DNA of 54,821 nucleotides from Nitrosomonas sp. GTDB lineage: Bacteria > Pseudomonadota > Gammaproteobacteria > Burkholderiales > Nitrosomonadaceae. The translations under genes and the position numbers were made by a program. The number at the start of each line of letters is the position of its first letter. Position 1 is the first letter of the stretch. Shown in pieces: positions 9,531 to 19,014 of the stretch. The notes beneath the pieces are model-generated. The model did no database searches, was not told the origin of the DNA, and worked only from the letters and a program-made list of their open reading frames with translations. The stretch is taken from contig JADKHF010000022.1 of NCBI GenBank assembly GCA_016721865.1, forward strand, positions 1 through 54,821, read 5' to 3'.

Positions 9531-9729
9531 GAGTGAGGTTCTCTCTGTTTTTCGTCTTCCAACAGGCGAGCAGTTCTATGCTATCAGCTTATCTTTCTGT
9601 TGAGTGATCAGCCAGTCATTTAGAAACTGCATTGGTGATTACAGCCCTGAATATGCAAACGAAGCCGGTGACTTTTAATCTCAACCTAATTTAGAGAGCT
9701 GATCAGAGCTTCCTGACGAATATACACGA

Positions 9730-9954
9730 TTGTACTATTACACCTTATACAATCAACGAGACGTCACATCAGATATACTCTTCTCATGTGGTGGCATTCA
9801 ATATCAGGATCAAAAGATCTACTTTTCACAGCCCGAGGCTAGATTGCCTGTAAATCTAAGAAATGGCGGAATAACTTGGGTTATCTGGGGTAGACGTAAG
9901 TTGGAAGGTTCAGGCAAATTTCCCAACGGCGGATGGGCACGAATCGATTCCTGA
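9730..9954 (+). CDS. Hypothetical protein fragment
   Basis: A 74-codon frame containing LPVNLRNGGITWVIWGRRKL and FPNGGWARIDS. This pattern resembles short proteins that I recall near UmuD-type genes, with a LPV.LR.G....WGRR...LP.GGWAR core, but I cannot name a family. The stop after RIDS comes early, and a +1 reading continues as SLKCYHETGQ, so the gene may be shortened by a frameshift. No partner gene is adjacent. Confidence 0.35.
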   Translation: MYYYTLYNQRDVTSDILFSCGGIQYQDQKIYFSQPEARLPVNLRNGGITWVIWGRRKLEGSGKFPNGGWARIDS

Positions 9955-10017
9955 AGTGCTACCACGAAACTGGGCAGGTTGTTAAGCTCTGTTATGGACA
10001 CTATAGAGGATCATAAT

Positions 10018-10124
10018 CATGAGCAAGAAAAACGTACACAATATTCCAGTAAATTTAAGGCAAAAATAGCACTCACTGCAGTACGGGGAGATGAAACTAT
10101 TCCTTAACTAGCAGTAACGGTCTA
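10018..10124 (+). pseudogene. Remnant of an IS3-family OrfA transposase
   Basis: The frame beginning at 10018 reads EQEKRTQYSSKFKAKIALTA and VRGDETIP, then a stop and LAVTVYS. This is the helix-turn-helix start of IS3/IS911-type OrfA (RTQYSxEFKAKVALEALRG). Only about 35 codons survive, with an internal stop, and no OrfB or terminal repeat can be seen nearby. It is a dead fragment beside the convergent exported-protein gene. Confidence 0.6.
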
Positions 10125-10835
10125 TTCAACAATCTCAATTTCTGAGACCATTGATCTGAAGTAGAATCCATAAAAACCACTAGAAGAAGTAAGCCGATCA
10201 CTATAATGCACTCTTACCATAGCAGCATTTTTTAAAACTGTGACCGCAAAATCGTATATATCAGGATCGTCTATCATGAAATGACGAAATTTACTGCCAC
10301 CATTACCAACTTGCATTGTCATAAAATAACTTCTACTTGTACCCTTGTTTTTAATCACATTCGTTATTCTTCCAAACTCAATACCATAGGAAATCTCTCT
10401 ATCCATAGTATGAATGTCGCCAACCAAATGTTTTTGTTCCAATGGCTGATTCTTAATGATTGGATAAACTTCCATCAATTCGTTTACGGAAGAACAAGAG
10501 AGCAGTGAATTATCTTTCGGCGTTGTAAATTTCAACACAACATTATTACCGATAAGATTCTCAATCTCTTCGTAACGGTCTTTTTCGAAACAAAATTTCC
10601 AGGGATTAGAAACCAGATTAGGCGGCTGATTTCCAGAATCGATAAAAGTCACACTCTCATGTCCAAGTGATATTTCCCCAACATAGGCTCTGGTAATATT
10701 TTTATCACGACTTACTTTACTTAGTTGGCCAGAAACATAACCTTCTGTACTAAAAAGTAATGGTCCAGCAGCAACCCATTTAGGAGCATAAGCTATAGTG
10801 ACCGCAACAATAGCAAGGAATAATAGCTTCTTCAT
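10122..10835 (-). CDS. Exported hypothetical protein
   Basis: 237 residues with a clear signal peptide, MKKLLFLAIVAVTIAYAPKW, and likely cleavage after VAAG or AAG. The mature part has several beta-rich stretches and two Cys (WKFCFEK, LLSCSS) that could form a disulphide. No family is recognised. The frame is intact. The only neighbours are the IS3 remnant (end to end) and a spacer before umuD, so no job can be inferred from context. Confidence 0.55.
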   Translation of the reverse strand: MKKLLFLAIVAVTIAYAPKWVAAGPLLFSTEGYVSGQLSKVSRDKNITRAYVGEISLGHESVTFIDSGNQPPNLVSNPWKFCFEKDRYEEIENLIGNNVVLKFTTPKDNSLLSCSSVNELMEVYPIIKNQPLEQKHLVGDIHTMDREISYGIEFGRITNVIKNKGTSRSYFMTMQVGNGGSKFRHFMIDDPDIYDFAVTVLKNAAMVRVHYSDRLTSSSGFYGFYFRSMVSEIEIVE

Positions 10836-11211
10836 GATGTAATCCTTTTGATACTTTTGTGTTTTTACTAATCATTTTTTCAGCTGATGATTACCACTTT
10901 AGTTTGAATGGAATGAATGTAAGGTGAACAAGTAAGGGGCTTAAATGGAAGCCTTGGCACCCAGAATGGCTATTCAGGCACTACTGGCTGAAAGGGATGA
11001 TGTGAGCACAGCGGGTGTATGTAGTTACGGAAGAAACTCCACCTGAGTATCACTGGATACATGATCGATGGCCAAGACTTCGGAGATTGTCGGAGCCAGA
11101 ATCAGAACCATCATCCAGCACCCTGATATAGATTCTTTCAACATATTTGACATCGCTACGGTCGGTGTGTTTGAATGCTGTTTCATATTTCAAATATGGA
11201 GTCATTCAAAC

Positions 11212-11817
11212 ATGTCAAATCGTGGCGGGAAAAGAGAAAATGCAGGCAGGCCGCTCGGCCAGGGTAAGTATGGCGAACCAACAGTTTCAATACGCATACC
11301 GCAAAGTCAGGGAGCTACCATCAAAAACTTTCTGGATGCATACCAGCGTAAAAGAACAGATTCCGATCATGAAGCAACCAACGTGGATGAGTTCTTTATT
11401 CCCGTCATTAGTGATCAACCGACCTTGTTACCGCTTTTTTCTACCAAAGTTGCTGCAGGTTTCCCCAGTCCGGCGGATGATCATGTCGAGAAAAGCCTAG
11501 ATGTCAGTGAATTCCTGATCGATCATGCTGCATCGACATTCTTCGTTACGATTAAGGGAGATTCGATGATTGATGTAGGCTTACTACCAGGCGATAAAAT
11601 TGTGGTAGATAGATCAAAGACGCCAGGCATCGGCGACATTGTGCTGGCAGTGGTTGATCGTGAATTTACCATCAAAATCCTTGATTACGGGGCGAACAAA
11701 ATGCCAAGGCTTATGCCAGCCAATTCATCAGGGGCTTACAAACCCATTTACATTCGTCCAGATATGCAGTTTGAGATTTTTGGTGTCGTGATAGGATCAT
11801 TCCGTCGTTTCAAATGA
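11212..11817 (+). CDS. umuD: UmuD-like SOS mutagenesis protein (S24 peptidase)
   Basis: The start at 11212 (MSNRGGKRENAGRPLGQGKY) is preferred over an upstream ATG because the RGGKRENAGRP head is a recurrent N-terminus of such proteins. The self-cleavage site is VAAGFPSP (Ala-Gly), the catalytic Ser lies in KGDSMIDVG, and the Lys in REFTIKIL; FGVVIGSF closes the fold as in E. coli UmuD. After RecA-stimulated cleavage UmuD' joins UmuC to form PolV. No umuC follows. Instead a truncated exonuclease overlaps the stop (ATGA). I see no clear LexA box upstream. Confidence 0.85.
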   Translation: MSNRGGKRENAGRPLGQGKYGEPTVSIRIPQSQGATIKNFLDAYQRKRTDSDHEATNVDEFFIPVISDQPTLLPLFSTKVAAGFPSPADDHVEKSLDVSEFLIDHAASTFFVTIKGDSMIDVGLLPGDKIVVDRSKTPGIGDIVLAVVDREFTIKILDYGANKMPRLMPANSSGAYKPIYIRPDMQFEIFGVVIGSFRRFK

Positions 11818-12029
11818 GTACGTTGCTGCCGTGTTATGTATTGCTGGATCTGGAAACAACGGGTGCTACCCCAACTCAGGATCGCATCACTGAAATCGGC
11901 TTAATCCGTTATGAGAACGGTATTGAAGTCGTCGCTGGACTACGCTCATTAATCCAGAAAGAATTGCAATCAACATCATCGACGGGATTATTCTTTGGGA
12001 ATGTTAGCGATAAAAAATTTGTGAATTAA
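11814..12029 (+). pseudogene. Truncated DnaQ-like 3'-5' exonuclease
   Basis: MSTLLPCYVLLDLETTGATP carries the first DEDD motif (DLETTG), followed by DRITEIGLIRYENG. This is the exonuclease I block of DnaQ and GIY-YIG-linked exonucleases. After about 50 codons the similarity ends and an unrelated tail (SSTGLFFGNVSDKKF) runs to a stop. The other catalytic aspartates and the His are absent, so it is a 5' fragment. It is coupled to umuD by an ATGA overlap. The sequence downstream is AT-rich, with no sign of the missing part. Confidence 0.6.
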
Positions 12030-12245
12030 GTAGGTAGAGGTTTATAAGCAGTTTGCGAATTTGTGCAAGTTGACAAATAGGCTAATTTGCAAGGTTTGCA
12101 GGTTGACAAAACTCGATTAATGCACGGTTGCAGATAGCAATGTTGATTTTTCAGCCCTCAATTGCGGACAAAAAAATCAACATCGTTATTTAATTCGGTG
12201 AGAATTTTTTTTAAAGGATTACATTTCAGCATATTCCTCAGCATC

Positions 12246-12273
12246 AACGCCTGATTCAATCAGGCGTTTTTTT
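12246..12273 (+). terminator. Intrinsic terminator
   Basis: AACGCCTGATT and AATCAGGCGTT form a strong stem ending in seven T. It follows the umuD/exonuclease pair and begins repeat copy A. Confidence 0.8.
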
Positions 12274-12450
12274 CCTTCAGAACATACCGGTAATATTTGC
12301 ACTTAACTGATTTGTTGCGCGTATATCGAATGTGCCAGTAAAGATTATTAAGTTTTGAAAAATCTGACAAGAACTCCAAACAAAGATCCCTGAACTTTAG
12401 CGGCAGGCAACGTAAAATATAAACCCGCTTAGCAGTATGGTGTAGACAGG
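12246..12450. repeat. Dispersed repeat, copy A
   Basis: From the terminator on, this stretch matches 25151-25410. Shared blocks include CAGGCGTTTTTTT, GTAATATTTGC, TTAACTGATTTGTT, TAAAGATTATT, AATATAAAC and CGCTTAG. The first 110 bp are alike at roughly 80%. Copy B has about 90 extra bases in the middle. The two copies lie 13 kb apart, one outside and one inside the phage block. Confidence 0.7.
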
Positions 12451-12585
12451 AGCAAAGCGCCTTTGATGGTTGGATTTAAGACAGCATTTCGACTTGAGTT
12501 CCTTCATGTTTTGCACACCGATCAGCAACGCGACCAAGGGAACGTTACACGAATAAAAGTAAACTCGGAGTATTGAAGTTTGCAT
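12397..12585 (-). CDS. Small hypothetical membrane peptide
   Basis: The frame ends FAPVYTILLSGFIFYVACR, one hydrophobic segment. Repeat copy B encodes a related ending (TIFLSVFIFLVVCR) on the same strand, so the peptide end is partly conserved between the copies. The start is uncertain (12585, or an internal MKELKSK). It could equally be a by-product of the repeat. Confidence 0.25.
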   Translation of the reverse strand: MQTSILRVYFYSCNVPLVALLIGVQNMKELKSKCCLKSNHQRRFAPVYTILLSGFIFYVACR

Positions 12586-12647
12586 AACCTGAATTTGTAG
12601 TTATGCTTGCATATCAAATTTAAGATAACTAATTATATTTAAAATCT

Positions 12648-13055
12648 ATGCAGACATTTTTAACAATATTCAGCGGTGTCATAATATTTGTAGTAGGTCA
12701 GATAACAGTAAAAATGGTTATAGAACCTGTACAAGAAATGAAAAAAACAATTGAAAAAATAAAAACAGAGGTTCATCGCAATAGCTTTGAAATTCATAAT
12801 TGCAGCGTCATCGGAGAATCAAGTAAAAAAGAAACAATTGATATTTTAAGAAACTTATCGGCTAGCTAATTGCTCATATCGATTAAGTATCATTTTATAA
12901 AAATATCATCAAGCATCTTCAATTTGCCAGATAAAATAAAAATAACTAATGCTTTCCAAAACTTAATCTCAATAGCAAATTTGATGAATATTCCAACGCA
13001 TACTAAAACAGCTGATCATGCATACGAATTAATTTTAAAAATATTGAAGAATTAA
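12648..13055 (+). pseudogene. Hypothetical membrane-anchored protein, one frameshift
   Basis: MQTFLTIFSGVIIFVVGQIT forms an N-terminal membrane helix, followed by KMVIEPVQEMKKTIEKIKTE, a pattern (GQ..xK.xIEP.QE.K) seen in a common family of small anchored proteins of unknown function. The frame changes near 12866 and continues with SIKYHFIKISSSIFNLPDKI to 13055, giving about 135 residues. The spacer after it to 13197 is AT-rich without a gene. Confidence 0.45.
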
Positions 13056-13197
13056 AAATTAATTTAAATATATCTTTAGTAACAGGCTATGAAATGGAAA
13101 GCAAAAAAATTGAAATTGAGTAGCTTTAAAAACTAGTTAATTTAGTGAATTGTAAATGGACAATCAGCGCTGCAGCTTGTTGCTCTTGTACAAATCG

Positions 13198-13891
13198 TTA
13201 AGCTGCAATTCTTAATAGAAAAAAAGGGAACGGAGGCCAGTCTACTAATGTATCGTTGTCTTTCTGCATAACAGAACGCAATTGAAAAGTAAGTTTGTAT
13301 CCGCTTGCGAGGGGCATTATAAATCTAGGTAGGATTCGTGAATCATCGGGTTCTTCAGACTCTAAAGGATCTAACTCTCCTTTTAGCAGTGCCAGAGTGA
13401 TAAAAAAAGGAGAGGTGTTATTTGGAAGCGCCAAATTTACCAACATGCATTTCGCATCTTTCTTGAAGACAGGCATTTCTTCAAGCCTACAGGGAACAAT
13501 TATGCAGAAAAGATAAAGGCTATCCATTTCCTCAAAGTTGGGCCACGCATACCGTCTCGATATCGACAACCGTTTTTGTTTGTAATATGAATATACCCAG
13601 ATGGATGAAAGCTTATTTTGTGTGGCTCAAATTCTGGAGTTTCTGTATTCTTGAAATCAAGCTTCATTCCCATTTCATGCGGTGAAATAGATGGAGTTAT
13701 CCATGGTTTACCACTTTCTCTATTAATATGGATATAAATTGAGCCATCTTTCCCTTCGAACAAAGAAAAAATTTTCTCGATACACCATTACTTGAAGAAC
13801 TACTCGAAGCAGTACTGCGGATGCCATTGAGTTTACCTCGCGAACTAACGATTAAATAACCGAACACATGGCACGGCATAAATATAGTCAC
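13198..13891 (-). pseudogene. Hypothetical gene broken by two or more frameshifts
   Basis: Three consecutive frames on the minus strand read as one protein: a serine-rich start with SSNGVSRKFFL, then FEGKDGSIYIHINRESGKPW through GYIHITNKNGCRY, then FEEMDSLYLFCIIVPCRLEE to the end FPFFLLRIAA. Overlaps and a shared base composition support one original gene of about 210 residues. I recognise no family. Confidence 0.4.
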
Positions 13892-13908
13892 ATAAGTTTA
13901 CCCGTTCC

Positions 13909-13942
13909 GATTGTGATTGTGATTGTGATTGTGATTGTGATT
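13909..13942. repeat. GATTGT hexanucleotide tandem repeat
   Basis: Five perfect GATTGT units and a partial sixth. It lies 18 bp upstream of the leftward hypothetical gene and 210 bp from the end of the phage tail gene. Such a tract can vary in copy number by slippage. Confidence 0.95.
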
Positions 13943-14151
13943 TAAAAGATCCACTTTACAAAAAAAACCTCTAAGTATTAAATTAAGGTGCTACTTAAGT
14001 TTATATCTCAAATTGAGTTTCACACTCTTGCGCTATCAAAAACCGTTTGGCAATAATGGGAAGTCAGTCTAAAGATGAACCGTATTAGGGTTCGGGCAGC
14101 ATGCCTCCTGTGTGGTCATGCCATTAAGTGTTAGTTGACGCCGCATAGTTA

Positions 14152-14398
14152 TCAATTACTTAACCCACCAGTAACAATATGCGCAATACGCCGGTCTTTG
14201 ACATCCTGCCCAACTTCCGGCTGCGCTGAAGCAATAACCGTTTTATTCCTGCTGCCAGTGCTTGCCAATGGTTCCATAATTGATGGCTCATCCGCTGGCA
14301 ATTGAGGTGCGGGCATCCGGGGTGATTCTGGCACCTGTGCGTGGACTGTTTGTACATTCCCAACGGTTGCAGCATAACGTTTATCCAGTGCAATACGA
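14152..14398 (-). pseudogene. Severed C-terminal part of the tail lytic transglycosylase gene
   Basis: The minus-strand frame from 14398 reads NRIALDKRYAATVGNVQTVH, a proline-rich stretch, and ends AHIVTGGLSN at 14152. When the IS66 element (14407-16344) and one copy of the target duplication are removed, this frame continues exactly, without a shift, from the EYIDI of the gene whose remaining part is at 16341-18095. It supplies the last 82 residues. The proline-rich linker before the end is typical of phage tail proteins. It is the leftmost recognisable phage gene. Confidence 0.8.
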
Positions 14399-14406
14399 TT
14401 TATCTC
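14399..14406. repeat. Left target-site duplication of the IS66-family element
   Basis: TTTATCTC. The right copy is TTTATATC at 16345-16352, seven of eight bases identical; IS66-family elements duplicate 8 bp. Confidence 0.75.
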
Positions 14407-14459
14407 GTAAACCTCCAACCCTCCACATTAACACCCTGGTACATCATCGTTATCCTCAA

Positions 14460-14957
14460 ACCTTTACAAGGGGAACGATGTCATCCAAATACGCGAATTC
14501 ATATCAACTGGCACCAGCGGTATGTCCGCGGCTTATGCCGCATGGTTTGAATCAAGCTTTGTTGGGTTCCCTGTCAGGTTATTCGGTCGCGGTTGGTTCG
14601 TAACGTCCCTGTTGGGTCCTGGGGGCAGGGGCGTGTGAACTGACGGGTTTATTGGTTGGGGATTGTTAAGTGTCTTGTTGTCGGGGGTCTGGTTGTGGTT
14701 GTGGTAGTGGGGGGATGGGTTTGCGGTGTTGGTGGGCAGGGTTGGGGGGGGGGGTTGGTTTTGCGGGACGTGTTGCTGTGGGCGTGGGTGTGGCTGAGGG
14801 CGTTGCATCGGGGCGGTTTGTTTGCCATTGGAAGGTGGCATTGGTGCCGCATGGGGTGGTTGATTGCCGGGTGGTTGCTCGTTTGGGGTTGCGTCGTGCG
14901 TCGAAATATGCTGCGGTATTGTGCCGCTTTTCGCGGGTTTTGTGGTACAATAACACC
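14460..14957 (+). other. G-rich stretch, possible tnpB remnant of the IS66 element
   Basis: Between 14650 and 14765 the plus strand carries runs of 5, 6 and 11 G with little C. Further on, RGRFV and LEGGI in different frames recall the RLERGRFVWP...LTPAQL end of IS66 TnpB, but no continuous frame exists. Long open frames seen here on both strands are products of the skewed composition. The G runs are also where sequencing is least reliable. Confidence 0.35.
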
Positions 14958-16323
14958 ATGAAAACGCACGCAAAACAGTCAATTGAATTGGATCATCTGA
15001 ACCTCGGGGCGGTTAAAACCGAGGTATCAATCTGTTCAATCACTGCTTGCAAGCACAAAACGAACTCAAACTGCTGGGGCGAGTCAGGTGGAACTGGGGC
15101 ATTTGGCGATTGTTCGGTGTGAAGAGAGCATGTCCCGTTGAGTTTGTTCGGCTGGCAAACTGATGTTTCTGCCGTTGGGCGGAAATCGAGCAATTGCCGC
15201 TGCCTGTCCAGAGCCTAGCGGAGCGCTGGGCGCCAGCCGTTGCCGGATCCCTGCCGTCGAACACGCCATGAACCGCAATCCTGCCAATGCAAACGTGCGG
15301 CGGGATCTGGTCGAATCGGTGAAGACGTCACCACAACTCGCGTCAAACCCGCGATTCTTTGTGCCCGCCATCCGTCCCAATATTCCTGGGGCGCGAACTG
15401 TGGTCGCGGAACCGGAGGGGTGATCGCGGCGGCGGCGGCCCGGGTTTGCTGCGGATCGTCGCGGCTAAATACCTCACCTGCCGCTGTATCGCTCGCAATC
15501 GGGGGCTATCGTCTTGGGGGTGGGTTGGAGGTCGGCGGGCCTGCAACGCTGGCTGCGGCTGATCTGGCCGCAGGTCGCGTGTTGCCGCCGAGGTGGCGCT
15601 CCGCGGAAAACGAGCGGCCTCCTGTGGGCGTATCCCGCAACGACTTCAATTGGAGCCGCGTATCATCGTATTTCTACCAAACCAGTCGTAGTGGCAAACA
15701 TGTGCAAAACTTCCTCCGCTGGCAAGGCCACTTGCTGGTCGACGACTATGGCGGGTACAAGGCTTTATTCTCCAAAACAGCATCACCCTGCACAGAATTG
15801 GGCTGTTGGGCGCACGCGCGCCGCAAATTCTTCGATCTGCATCAGGCCAACGCCAGCACCGTTGCATTCGAGCATTGCAACGCATTGACAAACTACGCCG
15901 TCGAAGCCAAGCAAGCACTTATCGACCGAAGCACGGCACAACTGCGTGCCGAAAAAGCCTGCCGATCCTGATCGTTGCCGCTGGTTACTGCAAACCCCTT
16001 TCACCGCCGATGGCGGCAGCACCGCCAAAGCCATCGCTACCTTTGAAGCGCTGGCAAGCCTGATCCGCTACGCCGGCGGCGGACACCTGCCGATTGACAA
16101 CAACCCCGTCAAAACACTATTCCCCTCGCGCTCGGCAGAAAAACTGGCTGTTCCGGTGCGCGCCGAACGCCGCCGCCACCAAACCCTGCTCGCACCGCAA
16201 AACTCACGGCCTCAACCCCCACAATGGCTGCCGACACCCTCGAAAAACTCCCCCTGGCCTAACAGCCGAATCGTGAACTGCTCCCTTCGGGGCTTTGAAG
16301 CATTGTTGAAGGAATGTGGGTAG
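14958..16323 (+). pseudogene. tnpC: IS66-family transposase TnpC, frameshifted
   Basis: The frame opens MKTHAKQSIELDHLNLGAVK and passes a LSLFGWQTD segment (the QLSLFxDE region of TnpC). It then gives the DDE-domain text SRSGKHVQNFLRWQGHLLV, DDYGGYKALF, GCWAHARRKFFDLHQANAS, and late GGHLPIDNNPV, followed out of frame by a KNWLF segment; NSRI closes it. At least five frame changes are needed. All domains of a roughly 450-residue DDE transposase can be traced. It is inactive as written. Confidence 0.85.
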
Positions 16324-16340
16324 ATGGTGGGGTTGGAGGC

Positions 16341-18095
16341 TTACTTTATATCAATGTACTCGGATGCTGTTCTGCTATTTGCGCCGTAGTTATGGTTCAT
16401 CGAGCGTTGAGTATTGGATGATAAATCAGCCTTCGATTTTCCACCCTCTGACCCACGTATTATTTCCTGAGCGGCACTTGGTCCAAGCTGGTGCATCATG
16501 TAAATGTTTTCTGCGGTAACCGGCAATCCAGACTTTTTAAGCATGGCCATGTTCTGAACGGTTAACTTCATCCCGCCTTCAATGTTCTGATCAACATCGA
16601 AACGATTCTTTATACCTACACCTGACGCTGTTTGCCCGGTGAATTGATATAACCCAAGCGCGCCTGTTTTACTGATGGCATTAGGATTCCCGCCGCTTTC
16701 CATGGCTGCTATTTTTTGCATCATTACAGGATCCAGACCATGTTTCTCGGCCTGGGTAGATATCTTGTCCCGTATTTCTTGCGGCATACCACCCGGAATA
16801 TTGGCTGAGGTGTTCGCGGCACTTGTTTTGAGGGCGCGAATACGCTGCGCTTCGGCATCGGTATATGTCCCGTACTTTGACAGATCATCGCCACCCTTGA
16901 TGCCATCAAACAATTCTTTATGACGGTATCCTTTTGGCATAACGGTTTTCTCTAAAACCGATCCAGCTTCAGACTTTGCAATATCGTATTGGTGTTTTAC
17001 CTTGGAGAAAACGTTTGATACTTTGCTGGTGATCGGCTTTATCGCTTTTGGAATATCAACACCAAACTTATCCTTTGCAAACCCTGTGAAGGTGTTCCAG
17101 AATGATTCTATTTTGCTTCCGATGCTGCTGAGAACATTGTTGAATTTGTCTGTTGTTGAATCCCATGAATTGATAATTTTTACGGCCACCGATTTAAAAT
17201 CGGCAATAGTTTCGTCCCATGCCTTACTTATTGTGCCACCGACCCCGGAAGTCCCGGACATGAGAAATGGCAGCGCCACTGCAAGCATAGGCAAAATGTA
17301 TCGTCTTAACCAGCTGCTATCACCCCCGGAAGCATCCGCAGCAGGTGTCGTTTCTTCGATATTCTTCAGGCTTTTATTGGCAGCTTTATTGAAAGCAGTT
17401 TCATCCTTGCGGAATAGCTTTATTTCACCGAATATCTTTCTAAACCACCGGAAAGTATCTTTCTGTTCGCGCCCGGTACCGGCTGTCAGGATCTCATAAC
17501 CGCGCGCCATGGGCTGCGCCACTTCGCTGAATGCCTTGATAGCCGGGTCAGTCTCTTCCATGCCGCTGCCTGCAGATGTGACGGCATCAGCAATCTTACC
17601 GGCTGCTGCACGCACCGCGCTATCATCGGATGATGGCGAGCTATCAACATACCTGTCATTGCTGGAATCGTCGCCCAATAGAGGGCTTCCGCCGCCTTTC
17701 TTGGTGAATCGCCCGGTTTGCGTATCGCGTATGGCTTTCTGCGCTGCTTTTGCGGCTGCGCTGGTAATGGATGGTGTTGCGATAGTCTTGGCCGCTGTTC
17801 GCTCAATGGCTTTATTCAGTGCGCTGGAAATCAATGGAGTGGATGATGATACCCTTGCATCACGACTACCTTCACTTCTTCTGGGTGTGGCAATATGCGG
17901 CTGGGAAGGTTGTTTTTCCCTGACATCATTATTGGGCGATAGATTCCTGACGGATGATACCCGCTCACCACCGGCCAGCGCTTTTCGGATGGCCTTCATG
18001 TCATCGCGTATTTCGGTCCAAAGGGCAAATGTCCCGTTTATATCGAGGGGTTCCCCAATCAAGAACCCTTGATTATCACTTTTAATATTTGACAT
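16341..18095 (-). pseudogene. Phage tail lytic transglycosylase/tape-measure-like protein, C-terminus cut by IS66
   Basis: 584 codons remain. There is an N-terminal disordered, Ser/Ala-rich half, a hydrophobic segment near residue 270 (WLRRYILPMLAVALPFLMSG), then a lytic transglycosylase (SLT) domain from about residue 437: HGLDPVMMQKIAAMESGGN with catalytic Glu466, SKTGALGLYQFTGQTASGVG and ENIYMMHQLGPSAAQEII. The stop codon lies inside the IS66 end; the true C-terminus is at 14152-14398. The protein probably opens peptidoglycan during DNA entry. Six bases separate it from the next phage gene upstream. Confidence 0.8.
16345..16352. repeat. Right target-site duplication of the IS66-family element
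   Basis: TTTATATC, directly after the IS end at 16344; partner of TTTATCTC at 14399-14406. Confidence 0.75.
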
Positions 18096-18100
18096 GGTGT

Positions 18101-19012
18101 CTAAACTTTAACGAATGTGTCTATTTGCGAAAAGGACATTTGAATTTCCTGCATACCGTCATCCCGTCTGGATAGGCTTACTTCAAGGTTAGATGGCCTG
18201 AACCATCCAATGCTTTCATATGCCCCGGATGGCGTGCTGCCCCTGGTAATAAATGAATGCACTACTTTGAATTTAATAGCGTAAGAACTTGGTACACCTA
18301 CCGTGCCATCCCGTGCTACAGTCGCAGCATGATGTTGCTCGTACCAGCGTTTTATTGTGCCAAATTGATCATCCATCGTTGTTATGTGCATTTCGACCGG
18401 TTCACTGCTTTGAACAGAATCAATGACAGCGCCACCAACCTTACGCTTATCGCCTGATATGATGAATGGCGCATAATCAAGTTCTGTTGCAAACATATTG
18501 AACCATTGCGAAACCCAGTCACCCATTAGGCTGCTTGAAACTTCTATCAGGAACAGATTCTTTTTTGATAGCCTGGTGTAGCGCATCATTTCATAGATTC
18601 GCTTGGCTTCCGATGGCGAAATGCCGACAAATAATGGCGTTGGCCTGCCCCAGTACATGGCCTGCGATGCAATGCCGCTCATGCCGGGCAGATACTCATT
18701 GAGTAGACCGGAATCCAGTATGCGCAATCCCGCTGCATTAATATCGCCGCGCATTAAATCACCCAAAACACCGCCGCCAACATGCAATGCTCTTTGTGAT
18801 TCAATAGGAATATGCTTATTGATGGCATTGCGCACGACATTGACACCCATAGCGCCACCAATATTAGTAACCGCTTTAGCCAGTTCGCCGCCACCCATCA
18901 TATCCGCCGCCCCTTTGCTTATTCTGCTTGCAATTGATGTAGCGCCATCAATTGGAGCGCCAATTCCGCCACGGCTGGATAATGCATCGGATACGTTATT
19001 GTATAAGGACAT
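18101..19012 (-). CDS. Phage virion structural protein (tail/baseplate type)
   Basis: 303 intact residues. A Gly/Ala-rich N-terminus with amphipathic helices (GGIGAPIDGATSIASRISKG) leads to a globular part with YFMxxx-like beta strands and a C-terminus MQEIQMSFSQIDTFVKV. That ending, with 'SNLEVSLSRRDDG' before it, is like tail or baseplate proteins built on a tail-tube fold. I do not recognise an exact family. It is packed between the portal and the lytic protein (3- and 6-base gaps), so it belongs to the same late transcript. Confidence 0.5.
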   Translation of the reverse strand: MSLYNNVSDALSSRGGIGAPIDGATSIASRISKGAADMMGGGELAKAVTNIGGAMGVNVVRNAINKHIPIESQRALHVGGGVLGDLMRGDINAAGLRILDSGLLNEYLPGMSGIASQAMYWGRPTPLFVGISPSEAKRIYEMMRYTRLSKKNLFLIEVSSSLMGDWVSQWFNMFATELDYAPFIISGDKRKVGGAVIDSVQSSEPVEMHITTMDDQFGTIKRWYEQHHAATVARDGTVGVPSSYAIKFKVVHSFITRGSTPSGAYESIGWFRPSNLEVSLSRRDDGMQEIQMSFSQIDTFVKV

Positions 19013-19014
19013 GG

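Larger units (their letters stand above)
14407..16344 (+). mobile_element. IS66-family insertion sequence (1,938 bp)
   Basis: The left end GTAAACCTCCAACCC and the inverted right end GTAAGCCTCCAACCC agree at 14 of 15 positions and begin with the GTAA of IS66-family ends. Eight-base target copies flank it. Inside is a transposase of the TnpC type and, upstream, a G-rich stretch that may be a ruined tnpB. The element interrupts the phage tail lytic gene. Insertion came after the gene was in place, because excision restores the frame exactly. The element's own genes are heavily frameshifted. Confidence 0.85.

Noticed and set aside
11160..11211. LexA box upstream of umuD
   Set aside because: CTGTTTCATATTTCAA has one half site only; the second half (ACAG at the right spacing) is absent.
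13909..13942. CRISPR-like repetition
   Set aside because: Units are six bases with no spacers; no cas gene is in view.
14533..14982. Long Pro/Gln/Asn-rich and Gly/Val/Trp-rich open frames on both strands
   Set aside because: They follow from the extreme strand composition of the G-rich tract inside the IS66 element; no ribosome site, no domain, and they overlap each other.
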